Shown here piece after piece: positions 17,973-26,955 of a stretch of 47,636 nucleotides of DNA; the stretch's first letter is position 1, and each line of letters starts with the position of its first letter. This DNA is from Plebeiibacterium marinum. GTDB taxonomy: Bacteria; Bacteroidota; Bacteroidia; Bacteroidales; Marinilabiliaceae. The stretch spans positions 1-47,636 of the forward strand of contig NZ_JAPDPI010000044.1 in the NCBI RefSeq assembly GCF_026013615.1, written 5' to 3'. The notes beneath the pieces were generated by a model. That model saw only the letters and a list, made by a program, of their open reading frames with translations. It ran no database searches and was not told the origin of the DNA. Both the position numbers and the translations under genes were made by a program.

Positions 17973-19853
17973 CTATTTTTTGTTCCCTTTATTATTAAAC
18001 CATCTCTCCCTTAGGTAATGGGCTGCCATTTTAGGCTTTCTTTCGCGTGTAAAAACCCCCTTTAAATTATAACCCCCAAGGCGTATAATCGATTGGCTTG
18101 TTTTAAAATCAGCAAAATTCCAAATGTGCATTCCTACTACATAATCCTTTGATTCTGCTACATCCAAATAGGCTTTAATAAAATCTACCTGATACTCTTC
18201 AGTAAACATTTCAGGCTCCTCGGCATGCATACCGGCGTAAGTATCGCACCCAAACTCTGTAACCATACATGGTTTTTTATGCTTTCGATGCAAACGGTCG
18301 AGCTCACTGCTCAATACTGAAGATCCATTTTCGATACTCCCCGGCGATGTGTACCATCCCCAATACCGGTTAATTGCAATAACATCGGTTAATTCAAACC
18401 AATACCTGGGTCCCATCATGGGGCCTACATAAATTACCAATCGCGTAGGGTCTAGTTCCTTAGTCAGGTCAAAATGCTCTTTAAACAAAGAATATGCTCT
18501 TTCTTTTGTAGCTTTTGAGGTAGGACCTGCCATGCCCAATTGAGCTTTGTCGTTGGGTTCATTGGCCACACACCACATAATTACAGAAGGATGGTTCTTG
18601 TCCCTGTAGATAACCTCGTGTAAGTATTGTTTACATACCCTTTGCCTTTCGGCTAGTTGTAATGAATCACCTCCCATGATTAACCCAACACTTGGCGTTT
18701 CGGCAATAACCATAAAACCATGCTGATCTGCCATATCATAAAAACCTTCATCATAAGGATAATGGGTAGTCCGGAATGAATTGGCACCTGTCCATTTCAT
18801 CAATTCAAAATCCTTCACCATCACCGGATCTGCAGTTCCCCTTCCTATTACCGGAAAGTCGATGTGTTTTCCGAAACCATTTAAAAATATTTCCTCACCA
18901 TTGAGGTATATATGTTTTTCGTCCACAGAAACTATCCTGACTCCTGTTTTTAGGGAATATTTATCCACATTGGCTCCCTTTTCTTCCAACACCACTTCAA
19001 CCTCATATAAATTTGGAGAATCAGGGCTCCATAATTTTGCTTCAGGGATCTGGATGCTTGTTGTTGCATAATGGTTACTAAACCTTATGTCTTTGGCTAT
19101 CTGTTGTCCGTGCCCTTTAACAATTACTTTTCCGGACTGAATACTTCCGTTTTTTTCTACCTCAACATTTAATATTCCGGTAGTATTATTAATATCGGGT
19201 CGAACCGTAATATCTTTAATATGTCCTTTTGCCGGCAGACTATATAATACCACATTCCTGTTTAAACCCGAATAAGGGAAAAAATCGTAGTTGGCATTGG
19301 GGTAATTTCCAAACGAACTTCCCTCCACTGCTCCTGTTGGAACTCTGGATGGAGACTGAATATTTTCAACCTGAATAGAAATTTTGTTTTCTTTTCCCCA
19401 TTGTAAATACTCATTCAGTTTAAATGCAAATGGCACATGACAACCTTCATGTTGCCCTACGGCTTTACCGTTTACCCATACTTTGGCAAAATAAGTAGCA
19501 TCATTTATCCTGATATAGATATCTTCACCTTGCCACGAGGCAGGAATATAAAAATCTTTCTCATACCAACACCAATTCAGATAGTCTCTTAGATCTGTAT
19601 ATTGCTCATTCCAGCTGCCCGGCACAGCAATCTGCCGGCATTCAGTCACTCCGTTATACCACTCTTTTTGAATCCCTTCATTTAAGGAGTCTACTTTAAA
19701 CTTCCATATTCCTGAAAGATCAATACTATTCCTGAATTGGTTTTGGATAGGCACCAAAGCAATATCTTTTGGGATAGCCTCTTTAAACTTTTGGGAATGT
19801 AATCCCAAACTAATTATTAAGAGTAAATATATTATTGCATATTTCTTTTTCAT
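17973..19853 (-). CDS. GH2 family glycosidase (beta-glucuronidase/beta-galactosidase-like)
   Basis: This 626-residue exported enzyme (signal peptide about 1-20) resembles beta-glucuronidase-type GH2 proteins: LSGIWKFKVDS, IAVPGSWNEQYTDLRDYLNWCWYEKDFYIP and KVWVNGKAVGQHEGCHVPF in the jelly roll, then an Ig-like domain, then the TIM barrel. Both catalytic residues are present: acid/base Glu432 in MWCVANEPN and nucleophile Glu533 in MVTEFGCDTYAG. Specificity (glucuronide, galactoside or arabinoside) is not certain. It is the active half of a tandem duplication with 16112-17965. Confidence 0.9.
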   Translation of the reverse strand: MKKKYAIIYLLLIISLGLHSQKFKEAIPKDIALVPIQNQFRNSIDLSGIWKFKVDSLNEGIQKEWYNGVTECRQIAVPGSWNEQYTDLRDYLNWCWYEKDFYIPASWQGEDIYIRINDATYFAKVWVNGKAVGQHEGCHVPFAFKLNEYLQWGKENKISIQVENIQSPSRVPTGAVEGSSFGNYPNANYDFFPYSGLNRNVVLYSLPAKGHIKDITVRPDINNTTGILNVEVEKNGSIQSGKVIVKGHGQQIAKDIRFSNHYATTSIQIPEAKLWSPDSPNLYEVEVVLEEKGANVDKYSLKTGVRIVSVDEKHIYLNGEEIFLNGFGKHIDFPVIGRGTADPVMVKDFELMKWTGANSFRTTHYPYDEGFYDMADQHGFMVIAETPSVGLIMGGDSLQLAERQRVCKQYLHEVIYRDKNHPSVIMWCVANEPNDKAQLGMAGPTSKATKERAYSLFKEHFDLTKELDPTRLVIYVGPMMGPRYWFELTDVIAINRYWGWYTSPGSIENGSSVLSSELDRLHRKHKKPCMVTEFGCDTYAGMHAEEPEMFTEEYQVDFIKAYLDVAESKDYVVGMHIWNFADFKTSQSIIRLGGYNLKGVFTRERKPKMAAHYLRERWFNNKGNKK

Positions 19854-19902
19854 AAATAAAACTAACTTTCACTGTTACCATACATTATTAAATTGTTCCT
19901 GC

Positions 19903-21621
19903 TTATTCTATATTCTTTGCTGATTTAAGCACATCCTCTCCCATTGTTATCCCATTTTCGTTGAAAGCATCAATTGTAAAATAATAGTCTTGCTTACTAT
20001 TTAAACTTCTGATAGATAAGGAATCACAATCATATACCTGATAATTTAAATACAGCTTCTCTGGATTAGTTCCATAACGAATATTGTATCCTATGGCCTT
20101 TGGATTCTTATTCCATTTTAAATCCACAACACAACCGTCATCCGGATTTCTTTTTACGGTCAACTGATCCACAATGCCCGGTTTCTTTCCATTTCCAAAA
20201 CCAAATACACGGAACCCTGAAATCGCAAATTTTCCATCAGGAACCTTATAATTAGTAATTCGTATGTATCTTCCATTTACAGATGAATCCAGTTCGATAT
20301 AATCATGTGGAGCATCTTGAATGTTATTTGTTTTATCAATTAGAACAGTCCAGTTCTTTTTATCATTAGAGTATTCAATTAAATACTGATAATAAATATC
20401 TTGAGGCCGACCCAAAATCTTTGTATCAACATCGGCAAAATTTATTTGCAAGGCATGAACATCTTTCTCTTCCTCAAGATCTATCATTAGCCACTCTCCT
20501 TTTCTACCTGATAATGCACTCCATGAGGTTTTTATATTTTCATCTACACAGTTCTCTTTTTGATGGTCGTTAAATGATGAAGAAACTTCAACAGGCTTAT
20601 TATAGGAAAGCAACATATATTGAGGCTGGTAATCCTTATAGCTATTCATTTTACCCTGAGGTTTAGCATGCGGATAATCTCCAAAACCAGTATAGGCGTA
20701 AAAACATCCATCTTCATCAAAAAAGGCAGGAAACATCCCTATTCTTCGTTCCAACCTGTGTTTTACGGCAACAGTCATGGTACCTGCATACCAGTAATTA
20801 CCAAATTCATCGTTAAATACAGAACCATGGCCGGCTCCGGCAATAAAACCTTCCGGCTTATACGAAAACGGGTTGATTTCGGCAAGGTTAAATGGCCCTA
20901 GTGGGTTTTCGCTCACATACATCCCATCTCCATAGCTTTTAAATTGGGTTCCTGGTACTGAATAATGTAAATAATATTTGTTGTTATGCTTTGTTACAAA
21001 AGCACCTTCCACCCAGGCTCTTTTTTTTGTATCAGTGTTATAATCCCCGCGTCTCTCCCAACCATAATACTTCCTGTTCGATACAAGAAGATCTGCCTCT
21101 TCTCCTATTGGCTGTAACGATTCTCGATCCAACTCAATTCCTTTAATTGGGGTACGCGCAGACAAGCCATGATATAAGTACATTCGGCCATCTTCATCCC
21201 TGAAAATAGTTGGATCAAACGTTCTGGCATATATTGAATCGTTTTTAATATCCCATTTACCACTTATGGGATTAGAACTTTGATATATCTTTTGATTTAA
21301 GGCCATAAAATAAACAGTGTCGTTTATATTGATAGCCGTAGGGGCATATTCCTCAACAGGGAGGTCTTTTGTTTCGATCAATTCCCAATCGATCATATTA
21401 TTTGAATGATAATATCCTCCTGATTTGGATAAGAACATAAAATAGTCGCCATTGTAGCAAACAACAGAAGGATCGGCGGCTTCACGCCTGGAGGGTTCAT
21501 CTAGTTGAAAGCGATAGCTTAAATTAACCGGATTACAAAAAGTTTCATTTTTAAAGGAAGTAAACTTACATCCACTTAAAACCAATACAATAAATAATAT
21601 TGAAGGCAAAAATATTTTCAT
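19903..21621 (-). CDS. GH43 family glycosidase lipoprotein with discoidin-like and FN3 domains
   Basis: This 572-residue lipoprotein (lipobox LSGC, Cys18) is built like its paralogue at 3189-4901: GH43 propeller (about 30-325), F5/8 type C/CBM32-like domain (about 350-480, ENIKTSWSALSGRKGEWLMIDL) and an FN3-like C-terminus. The triad is intact: Asp50 in EAADPSVV, Asp in FDPTIFRDEDG and Glu in WVEGAFVTK. It probably acts on arabinofuranosyl or related side chains at the cell surface. It is the first glycosidase after the receptor and small-protein genes, separated from them by a repeat element, so it may have its own promoter. Confidence 0.88.
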   Translation of the reverse strand: MKIFLPSILFIVLVLSGCKFTSFKNETFCNPVNLSYRFQLDEPSRREAADPSVVCYNGDYFMFLSKSGGYYHSNNMIDWELIETKDLPVEEYAPTAININDTVYFMALNQKIYQSSNPISGKWDIKNDSIYARTFDPTIFRDEDGRMYLYHGLSARTPIKGIELDRESLQPIGEEADLLVSNRKYYGWERRGDYNTDTKKRAWVEGAFVTKHNNKYYLHYSVPGTQFKSYGDGMYVSENPLGPFNLAEINPFSYKPEGFIAGAGHGSVFNDEFGNYWYAGTMTVAVKHRLERRIGMFPAFFDEDGCFYAYTGFGDYPHAKPQGKMNSYKDYQPQYMLLSYNKPVEVSSSFNDHQKENCVDENIKTSWSALSGRKGEWLMIDLEEEKDVHALQINFADVDTKILGRPQDIYYQYLIEYSNDKKNWTVLIDKTNNIQDAPHDYIELDSSVNGRYIRITNYKVPDGKFAISGFRVFGFGNGKKPGIVDQLTVKRNPDDGCVVDLKWNKNPKAIGYNIRYGTNPEKLYLNYQVYDCDSLSIRSLNSKQDYYFTIDAFNENGITMGEDVLKSAKNIE

Positions 21622-21667
21622 AAGATAACAAGATTATAACAAAGAGATTTTTAAGGAAGGTAAAAGA

Positions 21668-21852
21668 GGTTGTCTCAAAAGATATTTTATGAATATAGCA
21701 ACTAACAAATCGGTTATAACTGAGGCTTGATCCCCATCCCCACACCGGAGGTGTAGTACTTCCCCTTTTGCTTAGGCAAAAGGGGAAGAGTTATTCCCAA
21801 AACCCCTACAATTTGCAGGGTGCCAGATTAATATTATAATCTTTGAGACACC
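21668..21852. repeat. MITE-like element with imperfect terminal inverted repeats
   Basis: The ends, ggttgtctcaaaagata (21668-21684) and tataatctttgagacacc (21835-21852), are imperfect inverted repeats enclosing about 185 bp without a reading frame. Inside are a small stem (acacc/ggtgt, 21742-21754), a strong hairpin and a C-rich stretch unlike the neighbouring AT-rich DNA. The structure fits a non-autonomous mobile element or a dispersed terminator-bearing repeat inserted between the small-protein gene and GH43. No clear target-site duplication was seen. Confidence 0.5.
21759..21788. terminator. Strong 12-bp hairpin, possible terminator or processing site
   Basis: The arms cttccccttttg (21759-21770) and caaaaggggaag (21777-21788) pair perfectly around a 6-base loop. 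There is no clean T-run on either side. On the minus strand it would follow the receptor and small-protein genes, where it could reduce read-through into the glycosidase genes or stabilise the upstream mRNA. Confidence 0.5.
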
Positions 21853-21867
21853 AAATTTAGTACAGTA

Positions 21868-22251
21868 CTATTCTTCAACAACCCTTGATCCGGATGCATC
21901 GAACATATCCATCAAAGAACCCTCAACGCTATTGTCGTCTATTTTTTCAAGGAAAATATAAACATCATAACCTTGAGCTACCCAATAAGCAGTTACTGAA
22001 TCATCTGTAACTTCAACACGGTTAAATTTTACTGCCGGAGTTTCTCCCGCTGCATCGCCCGAAGTTCCAATCATTTCGCCTTTTTCGTTTCTCTCAAAAG
22101 TTACCAGCATTTCACTATCTCCGTTCGGAGTACCTTCCACTAACAACTTCCATTTTCCAACAAAATAATCACCTTCCTTTTCGCCTGCCTGAGCTGTAAG
22201 TACAAACACAAACATGGTAATAATTGTAACTAAAATGCTAACTCTTTTCAT
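21868..22251 (-). CDS. Small secreted protein, lipocalin-like fold predicted, unknown function
   Basis: This 127-residue protein has a cleavable signal peptide (ending LTAQAG, about residue 22) and a beta-rich mature part: FVGKWKLLVEGTPNGDSEM, LVTFERNEKG, VKFNRVEV, then DNSVEGSLMDMFDASG. It is homologous to the lipoprotein at 266-658 but lacks the lipid Cys. It lies 79 bp downstream of the TonB-dependent receptor gene, so the two are probably co-expressed, and it may work with the receptor in place of a SusD-like protein. That partnership is inference; the family is not one I recognise. Confidence 0.78.
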   Translation of the reverse strand: MKRVSILVTIITMFVFVLTAQAGEKEGDYFVGKWKLLVEGTPNGDSEMLVTFERNEKGEMIGTSGDAAGETPAVKFNRVEVTDDSVTAYWVAQGYDVYIFLEKIDDNSVEGSLMDMFDASGSRVVEE

Positions 22252-22330
22252 AACCTGATTTTTTTAATTTGTTATTCTTGTTTTTAATAGATCGTTAGAT
22301 AAAACTAATCGATGTACTATTGCTTAATTT

Positions 22331-24703
22331 CTAAAATTTAAAATTAACTGTCAACTCAAAAGTTCTTGGACGCAAAGCACTTGCCACAATCGGATGCCCA
22401 ACATAATTCTGTGCAACTTCTTCCTTGGTAGTTTGTGCTGCCCCCTGTACTTCTCCTTTTATCCCTCTTTGATTCAAGAAATTCACAACCTGTAGTTTAA
22501 TTGCAACATTGCGACTCATTGTATAATCCAATCCACCAAAGTTTTCCCACCAACCATTGTATTCAAATGCGTTGGTACGATTTCCATACTGCTTACCGAA
22601 GTAACGTAAGCTAAACCATGCTTTCATTTTTCTTTTCATGAAAGAATAGCTCGGATCAATTTCCATCAACACTTTAGATAATCCTGGATAAATCTTACCG
22701 TTGTAATCGTAACTTTCCACATCTTCTTCTCCACTAGTCGGATCAGAGAAACGTGTTGTAAATGCATAATCTTTATATTCCGGACTTTGAAGCGTCAAGA
22801 GAAAATGTATATTAAAATTCTTAAATGGAGAGGAAACAATATCAGTTGACCAACCAGTTGTTGACAGACCATAGAATAAAGGTCCCACATCCTGTTTTTG
22901 TGTTGGATCCTTTTTATAAGTAATCAACGAACCAGAGTCGTAAATCCCATTTTTCTCGATATGTGTAAGCTTTGAAACAATGTTCAACTTTTCACCCAAA
23001 TTCAGGAAAATACCACCATCATAGTAAATAACATCTTGTCTGTATGACTTTGATTCGGTTGTTCTTGGATAAGGTTCGCCAGGTGCTGCAACAGGCACAT
23101 TGTTTTCGTCTTTATATGCATAATCCCAGTAAGTGTCCATCCATGAGTTATAAGTAAAGCTACCTAACAATCCGAAATTCTTTGTCAATTTAACTACGGC
23201 ATTTCCAAGACCCACATAATTCCAGTCATTCAATTCGCCATCCACATATCCACCTGCAGTAACTACTTCATTTCCTGAAACTGCAGTATAATGCCTGTCC
23301 TTTTTACTCAATCTTTCGATACGTCCGCCTAAACCTAAATCCAACCACGGTGCCGGGCTGAAATCGTCGGAAACATATAACGCTGTCTTATTGAACGAAT
23401 CATCAGTCAGGCCGCCATAACCTCCTGCACCAGCCAGCAGACCGTTTTCTGAACTGGTAAGATCAAACGGATAGCCATAATAACTTCCCTGAACATAAAG
23501 TACACTCGGATTTGGTTCAACAGAGATAACATAAAGTCCTCCTAAAGATTCGTATTCTCTTTTATTATATTGGTTAGTAAGTCCCAGGCGCAAAGCATGG
23601 CCATTCGCTTTCTTTGTTAACTCTGCCCTGGTCATCCAGGTTGTAATGTCACTTTGAGGAATAAGCTGATTCGTAACCAACTGAGCATATTCTCCTTCAT
23701 ACTCCCTGTTTGAACCTAAATAATAGGCAGTGGTAGTTTGACCTAAGATTGATTGTTTATTATATATATTCGCACTGATTGGATAAGTAAGTCCTATAGG
23801 AGTATTCATTTTTTGGAACATTGTGCTATAGGTTAATTTCATTCCATTTTTGAACTTATGGTTCCCCGACAAATATAAATTGTGTGATTCTGAATGCCTG
23901 AACTTATCACTTCCTAAATCTGCATATCCGACTTCACCTGTGCGAGGATCTGTATAAGGTACAATCCCGCTGCCTACGATATACGAATCTGTTCCCGGAT
24001 CAAAATTATCAAGGGCTTCTGTTTCCCCATCACCTAAATACATCAATGGAGCGTTGTTATTAAAAACGCTTTTTGAATCTACCATCTTATACATCAAGCG
24101 TACCGAACCTTTGGAGTATTTCTTTTCAATCAATGCTTTAAGCTGCGAAGTTTTTGATCCCCATGATGTAAACTGGTAATTAGTTCCATTGGTTTTGTTG
24201 TTGTGCTGGTATGCATTCAACATATAGCCCCAGCCCTTTTTACCAAGTGGACCAGTCAAAGTCACATCAAATTTTGATGATCCAAAATTGTCTGTAAATA
24301 CAGAAGCATATCCACGAAACTTCCTGGACGCGCCCCTATCTTCAGACTTAACCGCAAAACCAACCTTACCCCAGGTAAGTGCACCCTCAGAGAAAGAAAG
24401 TAAGCCCATTGCTCCAAAACTATTACTCATACGCCAGGCATAAGTTGGAATGGTAGGCCAAAAATAAGCCACTACGGGTACATCATTTTCCAAAATAACA
24501 ATATCTCCTCTGTAAGGCAGTCCAATATTCACTTCCCTCGGGCCGGTGTTGCTTTCAGCATTCAACATGACATTTCTATTGCCTTCTTCTTTAGAAGAAA
24601 ACTTCTTCACTTTAATGCTATCATTCTCCTCCTGCCCAAATGAAGGTGCTGATATTAGTGTTGCAAACACAATACCCAATACAATAATTAGATTTTTTTT
24701 CAT
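22331..24703 (-). CDS. TonB-dependent outer-membrane receptor without SusD partner
   Basis: This 790-residue outer-membrane protein has a signal peptide (MKKNLIIVLGIVFATLISAPSFGQ). The start at 24703 is preferred over an in-frame ATG 23 codons upstream because the signal peptide begins there. The mature N-terminus (about 30-110: GPREVNIGLPYRGDIVILENDVPVVAYFW) looks like a short plug domain. The rest alternates beta-strands and loops and ends in an aromatic C-terminus (FELTVNFKF) typical of 22-strand barrels. There is no carboxypeptidase-like N-extension as in SusC and no SusD gene beside it. It heads the minus-strand cluster and probably imports the glycan or glycoside degraded by the following enzymes. 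Confidence 0.85.
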   Translation of the reverse strand: MKKNLIIVLGIVFATLISAPSFGQEENDSIKVKKFSSKEEGNRNVMLNAESNTGPREVNIGLPYRGDIVILENDVPVVAYFWPTIPTYAWRMSNSFGAMGLLSFSEGALTWGKVGFAVKSEDRGASRKFRGYASVFTDNFGSSKFDVTLTGPLGKKGWGYMLNAYQHNNKTNGTNYQFTSWGSKTSQLKALIEKKYSKGSVRLMYKMVDSKSVFNNNAPLMYLGDGETEALDNFDPGTDSYIVGSGIVPYTDPRTGEVGYADLGSDKFRHSESHNLYLSGNHKFKNGMKLTYSTMFQKMNTPIGLTYPISANIYNKQSILGQTTTAYYLGSNREYEGEYAQLVTNQLIPQSDITTWMTRAELTKKANGHALRLGLTNQYNKREYESLGGLYVISVEPNPSVLYVQGSYYGYPFDLTSSENGLLAGAGGYGGLTDDSFNKTALYVSDDFSPAPWLDLGLGGRIERLSKKDRHYTAVSGNEVVTAGGYVDGELNDWNYVGLGNAVVKLTKNFGLLGSFTYNSWMDTYWDYAYKDENNVPVAAPGEPYPRTTESKSYRQDVIYYDGGIFLNLGEKLNIVSKLTHIEKNGIYDSGSLITYKKDPTQKQDVGPLFYGLSTTGWSTDIVSSPFKNFNIHFLLTLQSPEYKDYAFTTRFSDPTSGEEDVESYDYNGKIYPGLSKVLMEIDPSYSFMKRKMKAWFSLRYFGKQYGNRTNAFEYNGWWENFGGLDYTMSRNVAIKLQVVNFLNQRGIKGEVQGAAQTTKEEVAQNYVGHPIVASALRPRTFELTVNFKF

Positions 24704-25400
24704 ACTTACTACATTTTTTAAATCGCATTTCCCACTTGGAAATACAATCGTTTTTTGTTTAGTTTTTTTCACACTTTTTAAATTGTTATAGCAAAACTAC
24801 ATTGGGCAAATTCAAAAAGCTTTCTGCTCGCTAATTATGTATTAGATAGACCTCCCGGTAATGTATAAAGCACCGTCCACCTTTTCTATTTAATTACAGT
24901 ACTGCTACTTATACCACTCGTAATATAAAAACAAAAAACGAAAAATACCCTTATCACCAAAGCAAAAAAATGTATACCAAACGCAAATCAGAAGAAAAAC
25001 ACCATGTGTGTATTTTTATTTTTTTAACTATTTAAAGGGGAAACACATCACTTTCCATAAAATCTGCATGATGAAAAACAAACAGGTTTATCCTCTTATC
25101 TCAGTAGGAAAACCTGGAGTTATTATGAAAAGACAAAATTGAAGAAAGCGTAAAGCATGAACGGCATTAAAAGTTTACTAACGAGATAAAAAGAGGGGAG
25201 TATTGTAGCTCTTGTAATGATAAAACTTTTGTTTTAAGAGCAGAAACCTTTAATATATATGTGTGTTTTTTACCAACACTTACCATATCACACCCCTCTT
25301 CTGGATAAACCGGAAGAGAATTAATATATAAGTATCGATATTATTAACTTCTTTTTTTTATCCCATATTCTGCTAATAAAAATTCTTGTTTAGTTACTAA
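24704..25400. other. Intergenic region, 697 bp, no gene recognised
   Basis: This AT-rich stretch lies between the receptor gene and the AraC-type regulator, both on the minus strand. It should contain the promoter of the receptor-led cluster and the end of the regulator transcript. A 9-bp stem with one G-U pair (ctcttctgg/ccggaagag, near 25288-25310) is visible but has no T-run. No tRNA, small RNA or convincing reading frame was seen. Confidence 0.5.
24792..24799 (-). promoter_or_regulatory. Candidate Bacteroidota -7 box (TAGTTTTG) upstream of the receptor gene
   Basis: On the minus strand the sequence reads TAGTTTTG, matching the Bacteroidota consensus TAnnTTTG, 89 bases before the receptor start codon. 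No convincing -33 TTTG element was found at the expected spacing, so this is a weak call. Confidence 0.25.
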
Positions 25401-26522
25401 TCAGGCATTTTTATATTCTGTAGGAGTCATGCCTGTATGCTTTTTAAAAAAATTATAAAATGCAGACTTTGAATTAAAGCCACTTTCGTAGGCTATTGCC
25501 ACAAATGACCAGGCCTGATGTTCTGGTGACTTAATTAAATTCTTTGCACACTCAACCCTGTACTCATTAATAAAGTTGTAAAAATTCTTTTGGATATTTT
25601 CGTTGAGTACCTGGGTAATATAATGTTTAGGTATACCTGTTTGTGAAGACAGTTTAGATACAGTCAATTCATTATCCTTCCAAATTTGCGAATGGTTCAT
25701 AAAATCAATTAACTTATCCATATAATCTTTTGCCTGATTTTCTTTTAAGGACGAAGTCTGGTACTTTCCTGATGCACTATCATTTGTACCCGCAGATTTA
25801 TTTAACCGGATAGGTTCAATATCCACATTCAATTGATTTTGCCTGTACCCCCAAACACTAATAACATAAACCAAAGTTAATAAAGCACCGCTTCTAAACA
25901 ATTCTATATGTGCAATAAAGGAAGATGTATGAAATGCACTAATTAATATTATAAAATTATATATTACCAGTGTAATCACAATCACAGCTAACAGCCAGGT
26001 GAGGCTAATTTTATCTGATTCATAAGAGTAGGTACTGGAAATCTGCTTTTGATATCGAAATATGATATTTAACGATAAAACTGCATATATCCACAAACTG
26101 AAAATAAAAGACCAACCTATAATCTTCCTCAATTGTAGATGTGAATAAAAATAATCTGTCAATGATTCTAAGTCTTTATACTCACTATTATAGTAGTGAA
26201 ATAATACAATAAAAAATACGATAACTGCTGGACTAAACAAAAACAAATCTGATTTTGAGAAGCGCTCATATTCTTTTATAACATATTTCGAATATAGATA
26301 AAACAATGGATGCCATGTTAAGGAAATCATGATGGAAACAGGCCAAAGATCAATCTCTATTGAATAATGCTGCTTAAAAACATTAAGTGCAAACATACTT
26401 GCCATTACAAACAACCATGCGCTCAATATTTTATCTGAAATACTTGAAGGCCGTTTTAGTAATACGATTAATCCTGCAAATAAGGAGTGCGCCAATCCAA
26501 TATGTATAAATGCCAGTTCCAT
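25401..26522 (-). CDS. Membrane-embedded AraC-family transcription regulator
   Basis: This 373-residue protein has about seven hydrophobic segments in residues 1-225 (for example SLFAGLIVLLK, LFLFSPAVIVFFIVLFHYY, ISLTWLLAVIVITLVIY). A cytoplasmic linker follows, then a C-terminal AraC double helix-turn-helix (about 275-372: ELTVSKLSSQTGIPKHYITQVLNE, FVAIAYESGFNSKSAFYNFFKKHTGMTPTEY). This 7TM-plus-AraC design is common in Bacteroidota and suggests that a signal sensed in the inner membrane is passed directly to DNA. It lies between the glycan cluster (same strand) and the divergent efflux operon, so either could be its target. A long inverted repeat precedes its start codon. Confidence 0.9.
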   Translation of the reverse strand: MELAFIHIGLAHSLFAGLIVLLKRPSSISDKILSAWLFVMASMFALNVFKQHYSIEIDLWPVSIMISLTWHPLFYLYSKYVIKEYERFSKSDLFLFSPAVIVFFIVLFHYYNSEYKDLESLTDYFYSHLQLRKIIGWSFIFSLWIYAVLSLNIIFRYQKQISSTYSYESDKISLTWLLAVIVITLVIYNFIILISAFHTSSFIAHIELFRSGALLTLVYVISVWGYRQNQLNVDIEPIRLNKSAGTNDSASGKYQTSSLKENQAKDYMDKLIDFMNHSQIWKDNELTVSKLSSQTGIPKHYITQVLNENIQKNFYNFINEYRVECAKNLIKSPEHQAWSFVAIAYESGFNSKSAFYNFFKKHTGMTPTEYKNA

Positions 26523-26955
26523 ACTAAATAAAATATAGGTCTAATAATCATGTCCTTGAAATATGCTTTTACAAAAGCTTCAAGGAACAATAAAAATTTA
26601 GCTAATTGAGTTCAAACTAAACCACTACGGATAATATTAACATTCATAAACACTTTTTGATGTAAACTATCCATATAATTTATTGAACAAATATATCACT
26701 TTTTTGCTATGTTGGCTCTTTCGTGCTAAAGCTAAATATTCACAACCATCACAACCAACAAACCTACAACACTCTTTTTCTGCCCCTTACACAATCAGGA
26801 ATATTGCCAATACATTAAAAGGATGTCCTTTTAAACTTCTAATAATTAGATAAACACTTTTAATATTCTACATACATAAATTTACACAGTTTATACATTA
26901 TAGATCATTTAATAATACATTTTAACATATAGGTACAATAACTAAAACAAAAGAA
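26523..26955. other. Divergent intergenic region, 433 bp, between regulator and efflux operon
   Basis: It must hold divergent promoters for the AraC-type gene and the TolC-like gene. Besides the inverted repeat at 26553-26586, a TATATTTG box (minus strand, 26688-26695) fits the Bacteroidota -7 consensus without a clear -33 partner. No reading frame or RNA gene was recognised. Confidence 0.45.
26553..26586 (-). promoter_or_regulatory. 34-bp interrupted inverted repeat before the AraC-type gene
   Basis: The outer arms tccttgaa (26553-26560) and ttcaagga (26579-26586) enclose the inner arms gctttt (26565-26570) and aaaagc (26573-26578); only a 4-base bulge (atat) breaks the symmetry. It starts 31 bases upstream of the regulator's start codon. 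It could be an operator for autoregulation or a 5' untranslated hairpin. Confidence 0.5.

Noticed and set aside
21668-21852. Complete insertion sequence
   Set aside because: There is no transposase frame and the element is only about 185 bp; at most it is a non-autonomous remnant.
24704-24772. N-terminal extension of the TonB receptor to the ATG at 24772
   Set aside because: The extra 23 residues would precede a normal signal peptide (MKKNLIIVLG) and have no signal character themselves.
25288-25310. Terminator of the AraC-type gene
   Set aside because: The 9-bp stem with one G-U pair has no T-run on either strand and is about 90 bases beyond the stop codon.
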